From contig KN832560.1 in NCBI GenBank assembly GCA_000827205.1, positions 260,259 to 324,258 on the forward strand: a stretch of DNA of 64,000 nt, read 5' to 3'. The translations under genes were made by a program, and so were the position numbers. Of the stretch, positions 36,155-46,600 are shown piece after piece (position 1 is the stretch's first letter; each line of letters starts with the position of its first letter). Source of the stretch: Plicaturopsis crispa FD-325 SS-3 (Eukaryota > Basidiomycota > Agaricomycetes > Amylocorticiales > Amylocorticiaceae). The notes under the pieces were generated by a model. The model made no database searches. It saw only the letters and a program-made list of their open reading frames with translations, and was not told the origin of the DNA.

Positions 36155-37025
36155 CATATCATGGGCATATACGAGCCCAGGATCGACAGTGGCCGGGGAA
36201 AATGGAGCTGAAGATGGCGAACCACGACGACTGGGTGTATGAGCCTCGGGCTCGAAAGGGGGGCGGATTCCGGGAGAGACCACATCCGTGTTCAAGCTTG
36301 AAACAAACGGCATGGTCTCGTCTAGCTCTGAAAAAAACAACGAGTTGATAAGCGGGGAAGGAGGAGGCGTCGCGGGCTGATCTGATGGATTGTCCAACTC
36401 CATGGCCACCGGTGAACCTTCGTTCTCGATGCTTGCAGGGACGTATATTTGCCACAGCAAAAGCGGCACGATCAAGAGCGTGCGGACCAGTGGTATCCGC
36501 ATCTCCCTGAGTTGAACGATTTGCGGCTCGAGCAGAGTCGAAGCCGCCGCTGCACGTCGTTTGCCCTAAGGTTCCCATGTAGGCAATCAGTACTGGCATT
36601 TAGGACGGACACTTGAAACACTCAACACACAGGCTTTGCAGAGTGAAGGCTAACGTGGGTTGCGACTGTTATCGATGGACGCAACTTGCGATTCAGTCGA
36701 AGTCGAGGGCGTGGAGGAAGGAAGCCTCGAGCTCATCCATGTGCGTGTCGCGTGCGTCCGAGTCATCCTTGACCCGCGCCACATAATCTCTCCCTCTGTT
36801 TATCGGGTTTCAATCCATTTTCTTCACTGAAAATTTGGGGCGTGCAAAGGTGACACACGCCTCGATATACAGTGCAATTGTGGTGAGACAATACAGTAGA
36901 GAAAAAAAGATGAGCGGTCGTTGAGCAAAATCGCCAAAGTGGCTGGAAAACGGACCCCGGGGACCACTATTGACCCACCTCATGCTGAGGTCGACGTTCC
37001 CGATTCTGATCTCGCACTCCTCTTG
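36155..37025 (-). repeat. Exact 871-base copy of the transposon right end
   Basis: This is identical, as far as I could compare by eye, to 34312-35182 at a constant offset of 1,843. It holds the first 116 codons of the transposase gene (from 36502), its promoter and the terminal inverted repeat. Identity stops exactly at 37025, where ACCTTGCT follows. Confidence 0.92.
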
Positions 37026-37033
37026 ACCTTGCT
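37026..37033. repeat. Target-site duplication, right copy (ACCTTGCT)
   Basis: These 8 bases follow the right inverted repeat of the second copy and equal the left duplication at 28841-28848. Confidence 0.8.
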
Positions 37034-37049
37034 CGTCTTCCCACCGTAG

Positions 37050-38686
37050 CCTCAAGAGGCAGAAACCGTCTTTCCCTTCGGGTCTTGTCTCTGGCTGGCA
37101 AAACAAACTCAATCCACGCTCGAACTCCTCAAAGCACACGAAGTCGAATTCAACAACGAGCGTGCAAAAGGAATCCGAAAAGCTGCCAGTAGGTGGCTTA
37201 AACGACGACGACGCATATGCGACCCCTCCGCGAGCCTCGAAAGACGCGCAGCGAAGCGGCCAGAAGCAGACAAATGCCACGGTTAGCCGCTCTGCCATAT
37301 ACTTCAAGTTCTTACTGATCAAGACTCATGTGCATATAGCCGGTGCTCGCTGATGTTACCTCGACTCGCCGCGATGCATCTCGTCGAAACGAGGTTTGCG
37401 TCTGCTATCTTTACCTAGAGGATTGTCGATGCTGACTCTGTTTCATCCAGATGATTGAGATTTCTACCTTCGATTCAGATGGAGATGATACGTCCGCAAT
37501 ACCTGCAAACCTTCAACATCGGAAGGAACCCAACTCCGATAAGAAGGGCAAAGCCACAGCCCGGGGAAAGCCAGCCAAAGCCACCAGCTCAAAGCATGCT
37601 GTATCGCGTAACCAGCCAGAGCAGGCGACTTCCACGAGTTCTGGCACCCACGGTGCACCTCAACCTGAGTCCTCTTCGCATCACGGCAGTGGTCATAGCA
37701 GTGATACAGCTCGGTTGCCTGAGTTCGCTGTCACGGCTTGGCCAACAGTGTTCCTCCCTACCCTCTACCATCGTCTCGGAGCGTCCGAGAAGCCTTGGGA
37801 CGATTTCTCGAGAGGCCCGAATGTTGTTCCCATCATCCAGCAGATTGTCAACATCTGTTGGCCCGGAACAACATACCGCGTAAAGTGGGATGTGGGGATT
37901 TGTGCGCAGGTACGTATCTCAATGCTTTCCTAGCCTTTCCGACGCTCACACTACGGTTAGGCTGTCGCCCGTACCAGCGAAAAGCGCAGCCTTATCGGCA
38001 GCAGGGCGATTGAAGTCGTTTCAGCCCATTTCGAACGGCCAGAGTATGCAAACAATCCGAAGGCCATCGCAGAATATGCCCAGTACGCGACGAGAGAAGA
38101 CGGGCCCGCAATATATAGGACACCAACCCCGATAGATTGTGTTGCTGAACCCGGATCCGATGACTACGTGGTACGTGCCCTTTTTCATCGTCAACTCTTC
38201 GTAGAAATGTTCACACAAGTATACAGGAGCCTGACGGACTGTTTGAGTCCCATTTCATCATCGAGACATTGAAACCCTTCTTCAAGCTCACCAAAGCATC
38301 ACGCGGAGATTACGGGTACATGAACGGTGCACTTGCCATGGCCGCTGCCGCAGTAAGCATGCTTTTTCATGCACTCTTCATGTTTGGCTGAGAAGAGATA
38401 GGTTGAACGAGCATTCTTCATGTTTCATACGGGTGTCCGCATCAAGGCAGGCACATTCTCCCGTGATAACGGTGCAGCGGATATGGTCGACGACTACATG
38501 TTCACTGCCCGCAAAGTCACGGACAGCCGATGGAAGCAAATCCTCGATCGGTGCGGACTTCAAGTCGAGGAGCAGAAAAAAGCTGTCTTCATTGCGCCCT
38601 CCCTGCGCAACAAGCGCCGTGAACTCTACATTCCCCGCAGCAGCCCTCAACCTGAGTGTGGCTCCGATTCCGAGGACCGCGATTAA
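37050..38686 (+). CDS. DUF6532-like protein, 3' half of the interrupted gene
   Basis: There is no suitable ATG at the start: the first exon begins at an acceptor (CCACCGTAG, ending 37049) with the base that completes the codon left open at 28799. It reads LKRQKPSFPSGLVSGWQNKL and continues, via introns at about 37281-37330 and 37393-37450, through VLADVTSTRRDASRRNE to MIEISTFDSDGDDTSAIPAN. After a disordered stretch comes a folded domain: WPGTTYRVKWDVGICAQ, LFESHFIIETLKPFFKLT, YMNGALAMAAAAVERAFFMF and WKQILDRCG. This resembles DUF6532, a domain common in Agaricomycete genomes and often near mobile elements. The stop is at 38684-38686. Joined to 27618-28799, the protein would have two AT-hooks, a coiled coil and this domain, about 800 residues. 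Family name is tentative. Confidence 0.65.
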
Positions 38687-39314
38687 ACAAGCGGTTCGCT
38701 CACAGTGCGTAGATTTACACTTTTCTTTATCATCTCCAACTCACCAATTTGGCCGATCTCAGTGCTCTCGCATCGCTCGGCGTAGCTCTGATGCCCGCTG
38801 CGTATCGTCGTCTATGTCTACGTCTCCTACAGCACAACTAATACTTCGAGTCAACTGCTTTTGGTTCCCTCTCGTCTATCCAATTATTTCGCTTCATTTT
38901 ACACCGATCGTTTAATCGCACGCTCCATCTTGTGACTGGCGCATACTTAAATTTGCTTCCCGTACAGTATTATTGCTTACTACACGGACAATGCTATTCA
39001 TGCTTTTTGGACTGGTCGTCTTGCGAGCTTGCCACCATTCTCGTGCCACGACGTGTTTGCCATAGCTTGTTACCTTGCGACGAGCACTTGCGAGTTTTTG
39101 AATACTCGACTTGCAAGAAAATGGACATGGCTTTTAAGATTGTCAATTTGCCGTCTGGTACGACTTGCACAAGGTTGCACAAGGTTGTACAAGGCGGAAC
39201 AACGGACCTGTAAGAATACTGATGCTTACAGGCAGGCGGTCGACGTTCCGCTTTCCTCTTCACTCTTGCCTTGCTCTTGCCTCGTTTTGAAGCCTTCACG
39301 CTGATTGCTGCTCC
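38687..39314. other. Non-coding stretch with clustered CTTGC motifs
   Basis: This 628-base region has no convincing gene. From 39015 to 39290 the pentamer CTTGC occurs about nine times in direct orientation, and near 39170-39205 a unit close to TTGCACAAGG is repeated three times in tandem. Such sub-terminal repeats are typical of large DNA transposons, so the right end of the Plavaka-plus-AT-hook element could lie here. Confidence 0.45.
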
Positions 39315-40388
39315 ATGTCCAGACCAGAACAACCCCCGAAGGCCAGTGCCGTAGCATCGACTTCAGCAAAAGCATATGCCTGCGAGGACCCACCCCCGCA
39401 TCCCGGAGACACTTGGACCCGCTTCGTTTGCATTTCGGACACGCATTCTCGCAAATTCCCCATTCCTCCCGGAGACGTGCTTCTGCATGCGGGGGATCTC
39501 AGCAGCCGGGGCACCCTGGCCAAGCTCAAGGTCACTATCGAATGGCTCATGACATTGCCTCATCCTACGAAAATGTGAAGCCAATTTGTCTCCCGAGAAG
39601 CACCGTTCTGACTTCGGTTCGTCCTTCGCAGAATCATTGCTGGAAATCACGATGTATGTGTGCCATTTCTTTCTGCATATGTATTCGGGCCCGTGCTGAC
39701 GGCGATTGGCTCAGTTATGCCTCGACGAGAATTGGAGCCATGGAGATGAACGAGTGCCTTCACATGTAAGTCTATGTGAGCCATTTACTTATTTGCATGG
39801 TATACGTGCTTAGGGGTATACAGGAAATAATTGCGGCGAGAACGCTCTTGCACAGCCAGGCTGTACAAGATAGCGGGATTATATACCTGCAATATGAGGC
39901 CTGTACGTTCAAAACAACCTCTGGGAAGGAATGGAACGTGTTTGGATTTCCCGTGAGTATGCATGTGGAACTGTAGATGCTTGGAATGCTCACCTGCGCA
40001 CGGTTCCAGGGATCTCCCCTTTACGCCGGAGGCGCGTTTCAATACCCTGATAGTGAGGCAGATAGTGAGTCCTTTGACATCTATACGCTGCCATGCTATC
40101 TTAGACAATTTGTCTGCAGAAATATGCGCCTGTATACCCCATGACACAGCTATCTTGCTCACACACACACCACCATACGGGATCTTGGACACAACACGAA
40201 AAGGTAAACACGCAGGATGCAAAGCACTGAAGGCTCAGATGAATACACTCGAGGCATGCAGGCTGCACGTTTTTGGGCATATACACGAGCAGCACGGCGT
40301 GCAGATCGCACCGGAGGATGGAACGGTTTCAGTAAACGCCGCCTTGTATCTGGGCGGAGGGGCGGTCATTGTTGATCTGAAAAATTAA
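39315..40388 (+). CDS. Calcineurin-like phosphoesterase, MPPED (UPF0046) type
   Basis: ATG 39315 opens a short disordered start, MSRPEQPPKASAVASTSAKA. The metallophosphoesterase motifs follow in order: FVCISDTHS, VLLHAGDLSSRG, IIIAGNHD (completed by splicing at about 39576-39631), AILLTHTPPYGILD and FGHIHEQHG. These supply the Asp, His and Asn ligands of a two-metal centre. The set and their spacing match the MPPED1/2 group of cyclic-nucleotide-type phosphodiesterases, which includes fungal members of unknown substrate. The stop is at 40386-40388 after VIVDLKN. About five introns of typical size are present, two of which I verified by frame. Confidence 0.85.
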
Positions 40389-40619
40389 TAACGGAGTCCT
40401 CCATAGCATATTTCATGTCAATCCCAATATACCATCATTTCCGAGCTATTTTTTTTGTTTGTTCATCGTGAGGAACGACGAGCTCCAGGCGCGCCACAAC
40501 AGCGACGCGAAATTTAGGCGCCGCTTCACGGCGCGTCTACTTTGTGGCAGCCACCAACGCGCTCTCGCACCTCTTGCTTCCCGCCCTCACCTTCCTCTGT
40601 CTCTCTGCCCCCGGTTCAA

Positions 40620-43600
40620 ATGGCTGTGCAATTGAACAAGGCCCAATTCAACTCGCGGCTGCGAACGATATACGACAGCTGGAATGTGCGTTCTTTCGCG
40701 CACCGCTGCGCTCTCAAGCTGGAATTTCTAACGATTTCAAATGCACAGAACGCGAGCAAGAACGACGATTACGGTGCCATCGCAGATGCCGATTCCCTCT
40801 TTCTTGCAGCTGGTGACCCCGCAGGCGAAGATGAGCCTATACGCAAGGGCACGGCATTCCAGGTAAGGCCGATCTTTCACGAGGGTCTCACTGCATTGAA
40901 ACTAATGTGTGATGGCATGCACAGACTTGGTTACTGGGTTATGAATTTCCTTCGACTTTGATTCTTTTCGAAAAAGACAAGGTGTCCATTTTGTGCTCCG
41001 GGTCGAAAGGTGCGTTCCTCGTGAAGTGACCGCGTAGCGCCAGTCTGACGCGAGATAATCCTAGCGAAAATCCTCGCCCAAGTCAAAGATGGTGGCTCCG
41101 TAGTGCCCATTGAGGTCCTCGCCCAAGCCAAAGCTAAGGAGCCCCCTACCGACGCTATGCCCAAGTTTCTCGAGCGATACACGTCGAAAAAGCGCGTCGG
41201 GACACTCCTCAAAGAGTCACACGGTGGAAAACTCATGACGGAATGGAAGAAGGTCTTGGGAGAGAGCAAGTCCGAGGTGGAAACAGTAGACATGGCACCG
41301 GCTGTATCGTCTTTCATGGCCGTAAAGGACGAGGATGAATTGGTGAGTCGCGATACATTGTTGACACCGTACGCGCACTGACCGGTCGAGCCTAATCGCA
41401 GAAAATAATGCGGACAGCTGCCAACCTCACATCCACTATACTGCAACACTACATAGCGGCCAAGCTGGAGGTGATACTAGACCAGGAGGCGAAAATATCG
41501 CATGAGCAGTTCGCCGCGCAGATTGAGGCAAGGCTTGGATCTGGAGAAGGCGCGTCGGCGAAGGGTCCGGACATGAAAGTGTGGAACAAGGGAAAAGGCC
41601 TGAAAGATGTGAGTCTGGTCAGTACCAAGCAGGCGCCTTTAAGCTGACACCGTTATAGGTAGATTGGCAATCCATGGAGTTTTGCTACTCCCCCATCATT
41701 CAGTCACGCTCAACAAGCACTGGCTACGACCTTCGGTCGACCGCCGAATCGTCCTCAGACAATATGTCACACAAAGGTGTTCTCCTAGTCGCCGTCGGCA
41801 TTCGTTACAAGGCGTACTGTGCGAACGTTGGCCGGAGTTTTATCGTAGACCCTTCCAAAGTGAGTATATCTAACGTTACATGTTTTGCGACCGATGTAAT
41901 TGGTGTTGGCTATCTAGGAACAAGAATCAATCTACAACCTGCTGTTATCTCTTCAAACAGACCTCCTTTCCGCTATGAAAGATGGGGTTTCCGCACGGGA
42001 CGTTTACCAGCATGCCCTGTCCTATGTCAAGGAGAAAAGACCCGCCCTCGAACGAAATTTCGTTAAGACGGTTGGCTTTGGTGTAAGATATAGCTTTCGC
42101 AACCTTCCGTCCAAGTCCTGATAGTCCATTTTCTTTAGATGGGTCTAGAATTCCGTGATTCTGCGTATCTATTATCTGCCAAGAACGCACGGAAACTCAA
42201 GACGGACATGGTATTCAACTTGGCTCTGGGCTTTGCAGACCTCGAAGATGAGGACGGGAAGAAGTAAGCTGCTCTTTATGTTCTTGCTGTCCAAAAATGC
42301 TCACCGCTTGCCCAGATATTCACTTCAGCTAACTGACACCGTCAAAATCGGAGATGAGAAAGCTATCCTCCTCACTGAGGGTTCTAGATCGCCTAAAGAC
42401 ACGCTCTTCTTCCTGAACCAAGAAAGTGACGGAGACAAAAAGCCTGCGAAACCCGCGAAGAAACCACCTGTTAAACCCCTCGGGAATGGCCACGCCTCAC
42501 CTGTGAAGTCCAAGACTGTCGGGGGCAAGGTGCTTCGAAATAAAACTCGCAGCGCCGCTCAAGATGAAGTGTTGCAATCGACCGCAGCGAAGATTGCCGA
42601 GCATCAGACGGAGTTACACGCGAACTTGCAGACGGAAGGGCTAGCAAAGTATTCTGAGGAGGGTGGTGGCTCCGGTGGCAAGGAAGGCAAAGGCTGGAAG
42701 AGATTCCAGAGCTACAAGGGCGAGGCTGCACTTCCGAAGGAGGTCGAAAGTCTCCGGGTGAGTTTTGTATACCGGATTCTTTTTCATTCTCACTAACACC
42801 TTCTCAGATATTTGTCGATAGGAAGGCGCAGACTATTATCCTACCCGTGCATGGGTTTGCCGTTCCTTTCCATATCAATACCATCAAGAACGTGAGCAAG
42901 AATGACGAGGGAGATTTCACGTTCTTGCGGATTAACTTCCAGACTCCTGGTCAACTAGCGGGTAAAAAGGAAGACACGGTACGCGTCAAATACTGCTCTC
43001 GTTCGAATGCATTTCTCAATCTCTTTACCGTCAGCCTTTTGAAGATCCCGACGCCACGTTCATTCGCTCCGTCACATATCGTTCACCTGACGGTCATCGC
43101 TTCGACACAATATCGAAACAGATCACCGAGCTCAAGAAGGAAGTGAACAAGCGCGAGCAACAGAAAAAGGAGCTGGCCGATGTCATTGAGCAGGATGTCC
43201 TTACCGAGATCAAGGGACGAAGACCAGTAAAGTTGCCCGAAGTATTCGTCAGGCCTGCACTGGACGGGAAGCGTTTACCAGGCGAAGTCGAAATTCATCA
43301 AAACGGAATACGTTACCAGTCCCCGCTTGGCTCTCAAAAAATCGGTATGGCTAAAACTCTTCTCCACAACGTTTTAGATTCTCACCTGTGGCCAATTCTT
43401 CATAGATGTGCTTTTCAGCAATGTCAAACATCTCTTTTTCCAGCCGTGCGAGAGGGAACTCCTCGTCATTGTCCACCTGCACTTGAAAGCCCCAATCATG
43501 GTCGGCAAGAAAAAGGCGCACGTATGTACTCTTCACTTTCTACAATCACTCGCTCTTATCGAGAAACATCAGGATATTCAATTCTTCAGAGAAGCATCAG

Positions 43601-44785
43601 AGGTACAGTTTGACGAGACCGGTAACCGGAAACGCAAGCATCGCTACGGAGACGAGGACGAGATTGAGATGGAGCAGCAAGAGCGGAAGCACCGTCAAGT
43701 TCTAAACAGGGAGTTCAAGAATTTCGCTGAGAAGATCTCGGAAGCTGCGACATCCTCGGTGAGTTTCAATCATCGCACCAGACTACAGCTTGCTCATCGT
43801 CGAGACAGACGGGTGATACTCTCGAGGTCGACATTCCCTTCCGCGAACTTTCGTTCGAGGGTGTGCCCTTCCGGACCAATGTCCGACTTCAACCGACAAC
43901 AGAATGCCTCGTCTACCTAACCGACCCTCCATTCCTTGTCGTCACTCTCGGAGAAATTGAAATTGCGTCGCTAGAACGTGTTCAGTTCACGCTAAAGCAG
44001 TTCGATCTGGTTCTCATCTTCAAGGATTTCACGAAGACGCCACTGCATATCAATTCGATACCCACTGCACAACTAGACGATGTCAAGAACTGGCTGGAGT
44101 GGGTTGAACTTAACATTCTCAAATGCTTACAGCTAACTCGTCCTGTTCAGTTCGGTCGATATTCCCTTGAGCGAGGGACCTGTCAATCTTAACTGGGGTC
44201 CAATCATGAAGACGATTAACGAAAGTCCTCATGACTTCTTCCAGCAAGGTGGCTGGAGCTTCCTCGGAGGTCCTGGCGGAGCTGACGAGGTAAGTGCTCC
44301 AATATTCAACGCCAGTATGGTGTCTCATCTCTCCGGCACAACAGAGCGATGGCTCGGACGGATCCGACGAGGAATCCGAGTTTGAGGCAGACCCGGAAGA
44401 TCTCATCAGCGAAGACAGCAGTGTCGACGAAAGCGAGTACGATGGCTCCGACGCAAGCGACGACGACGGAAGTGCTTCTGATTTCGGCGACGATAGTGAC
44501 GAAGGTGAGTTTTTGCACCGTCGCTTTTCTCGTGCTCGTAGTGACTGTTATCACTTGCTTAGGTGCTGACTGGGATGAGCTTGAGAGGAAGGCCGCGAAA
44601 TGTAAGTCCTGTTCTGTATCTGGTACAACTTCCTTTGCTGATTCCGACCTCTCGCAGCCGACCTCAAAAAATCTGACGGGGCAAGAAAAGGCAAGGATTC
44701 GGACGATTCGGACGACGACGACCGACCAAAGAAGAAAAAGGCTGCGCCAGCCAAGTCGAATGGCAAGAAGCCTGGTAGACGGTGA
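40620..44785 (+). CDS. SPT16: FACT complex subunit Spt16
   Basis: Spt16 is the large subunit of the FACT histone chaperone, which loosens and rebuilds nucleosomes during transcription and replication. ATG 40620 opens [20 protein letters not shown]. The inactive aminopeptidase-like N-terminal domain includes [32 protein letters not shown] and VGFGMGLEFRD. The dimerisation and middle domains follow ([50 protein letters not shown]). The [19 protein letters not shown] and WSFLG segment precede the acidic tail ([12 protein letters not shown]) that ends NGKKPGRR. The stop is at 44783-44785. About fifteen short introns are present, and the protein of about 1,050 residues is complete. Confidence 0.95.
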
Positions 44786-45161
44786 CCGACCGATATGGAT
44801 CTTGGGGCTATATGACACTCGTATTGTTTCTGTGGCCTTCCTTATGTTTTACTGCAATCTCATAATATATCTGTACCTCTATATGAACCACAGGCATAGC
44901 CTCTTCCCTGCTGACAACTTGGAGAAGGCATCAATTGTCTCGATGGTGTAAGTATACTAATGGTGACAGACGACTGAGCCACGAAGTCATGATCATGTAT
45001 ACAACCTTCAGCCGTCTCATGGCAGCGCATATCATTGGTATGTATACTCAGGCTGTATGGACGGACGCATTTATATCATCTTGCGCACCCCCGCTGTATT
45101 TGAAGACCATTTTTAAATAGTTGGGAATGCACATTGCAACAGAACGTGAATTCTACTCCGT
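44786..45161. other. Convergent 3' region, no gene seen
   Basis: This 376-base stretch between the stops of Spt16 (+) and the membrane protein (-) is AT-rich near 44820-44890. No coding feature or RNA gene is recognisable. Confidence 0.55.
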
Positions 45162-46366
45162 TTAGTCCACTTTTACCTTCTCCTCCGCCTCTGCACCACC
45201 ATTCAAAACGTTTTCCCTCCACATGAATACACCTGCGATAGCGGCTCCAGGCCCGAAGGCTAGTGGTGCTACAACCCACCACACTGCTAATGCGAGCAGC
45301 TGGGTGAAGCTGGCAGCAAGCCAGAATGACGCGACAAGGGTAGAAATGGCCGCGAACCCAGCGTCCCAGAGGATGAAGTTGAGGACGCTGTCCTCAAAAG
45401 AGAACAACTTCGCTTCGGCCGCGCTCCTTATCAACGTCGGGGTGAATAGGTGTTGCAGCGTCTCGTGGTCATTGAGCATCAGGGGCCAGATGTAGAAGGA
45501 GTGCGCGGTGAACGACGCGAGGAAGAGCAGGAAGTATGTGTTCCGAACGATATCATGGCCCGACTCCGTCCCGCGTGAGAATTGGCGGTGAACGAATTGG
45601 GCGAGCGACATCCAGACGGGGAAAGGTTGCCATATCGCAGTGACATAGGGATCATTGAGGACGAACATTCCGACGGTGGGGATGATGTATCCAACGAACA
45701 CGCTGAACAGGATAGCTTGCGCATGGGAGTAGTTTATCGTAGTATCCACCCAGCCCGCAGGTTTGCGGCCGGCTTTGGTTTTCGAGGATGTTTGCGACTT
45801 GAAAGCCGCCCCGCTGATGAGGAAGATGAACCAGTACACTGGATATATGACCCCTACTGTGCCCAGCTGGAATAGGATCCCCACAACGGCGGGTAAGGCC
45901 AGGGGGAGAGAGCGACCGTTTCGTGCCGCTTCGATAAATGGAATGACGGATATGACGGCCAACGTCGAAAATAATTCCAAGTTGAAGGGCAGGTTGTCGG
46001 GGATCAGGAGGGCATGGAAGAAGGTGACCAGTCCACAAAGTTTTCCGTCTATCCCCGGCACGCCTGTGAAGGATAGTGCATTCAGCCCTGCAGAGTACGA
46101 TGGATGCAATGGGTCACATTGCTGCGCCATATGCAACGCCGCCCCCGAGGAGAACAGTTGACTAGAAAAAAGGCGTCAATACCAGGAGATGTAGGCTTTT
46201 CATCGAGGAGACACACCCGAATATGACATTCGCCGCAACGACTGCTATGGTAGGAAATACCAGGACGGGGAGGACAGTGTCTAGAAATCGGGTTCAGTCA
46301 TTCGACGCGTCTCCACAAGTCTACCCAAAACTCACTAACTAACACTCTAACAGCTGCTGGAGCCAT
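45162..46366 (-). CDS. Polytopic membrane protein, unknown function
   Basis: ATG 46366 opens MAPAAVRVLVNTVLPVLVFP, the first exon of three; introns at about 46279-46330 and 46159-46216 join in frame to NVIFGQLFSSGAALHMAQQC. The remaining exon is continuous. Hydrophobic segments suggest seven or eight passes, among them LELFSTLAVISVIPFIEAA, LALPAVVGILFQLGTVGV, YPVYWFIFLISGAAF, AILFSVFVGYIIPTVGMFVL, YFLLFLASFTAHSFYIWPL and FTQLLALAVWWVVAPLAFG. The layout and length, about 360 residues, recall fungal membrane proteins of terpene-cyclase-like type, but catalytic acidic residues of those enzymes are not evident to me, so I leave it unnamed. Stop at 45162-45164 after EEKVKVD. It shares a 234-base divergent promoter with the TFIIB-like gene. 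Confidence 0.75.
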
Positions 46367-46411
46367 AATGGAGGGCGTTGCTGTTCGACCTTGAGCACCG
46401 AGCTCGTCCAG

Positions 46412-46419
46412 TATTTAAA
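46412..46419. promoter_or_regulatory. TATA-like element in a divergent promoter
   Basis: TATTTAAA lies between the starts of the membrane protein (46366, -) and the TFIIB-like gene (46601, +). Which gene it serves cannot be told from sequence. Confidence 0.3.
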
Positions 46420-46600
46420 CGCTGGCAAGGATCCTCTGCGGCCATCATCGGATTCAGATGTCTGGCAGCCAGGTCGGGCAAACTGCACTGGCAAAAACAG
46501 CAAAAACACGCGCCACATCCGCGACTTTCGCTCACATTCGTGCGAAAATCGCCCACAAAATCCTCCCCAAAGTCGGGCTTGCTCCTTTGCTCTCGCCGCC

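Noticed and set aside
36155-37025. Second independent transposon insertion
   Set aside because: Exact identity, the adjacent gap and the matching target duplication make a duplicated assembly of the same insertion more likely.
36810-37322. 170-codon minus-strand frame across the transposon end
   Set aside because: It crosses the transposon/host boundary at 37025 and lies opposite an exon of the DUF6532-like gene, so it cannot be an old gene.
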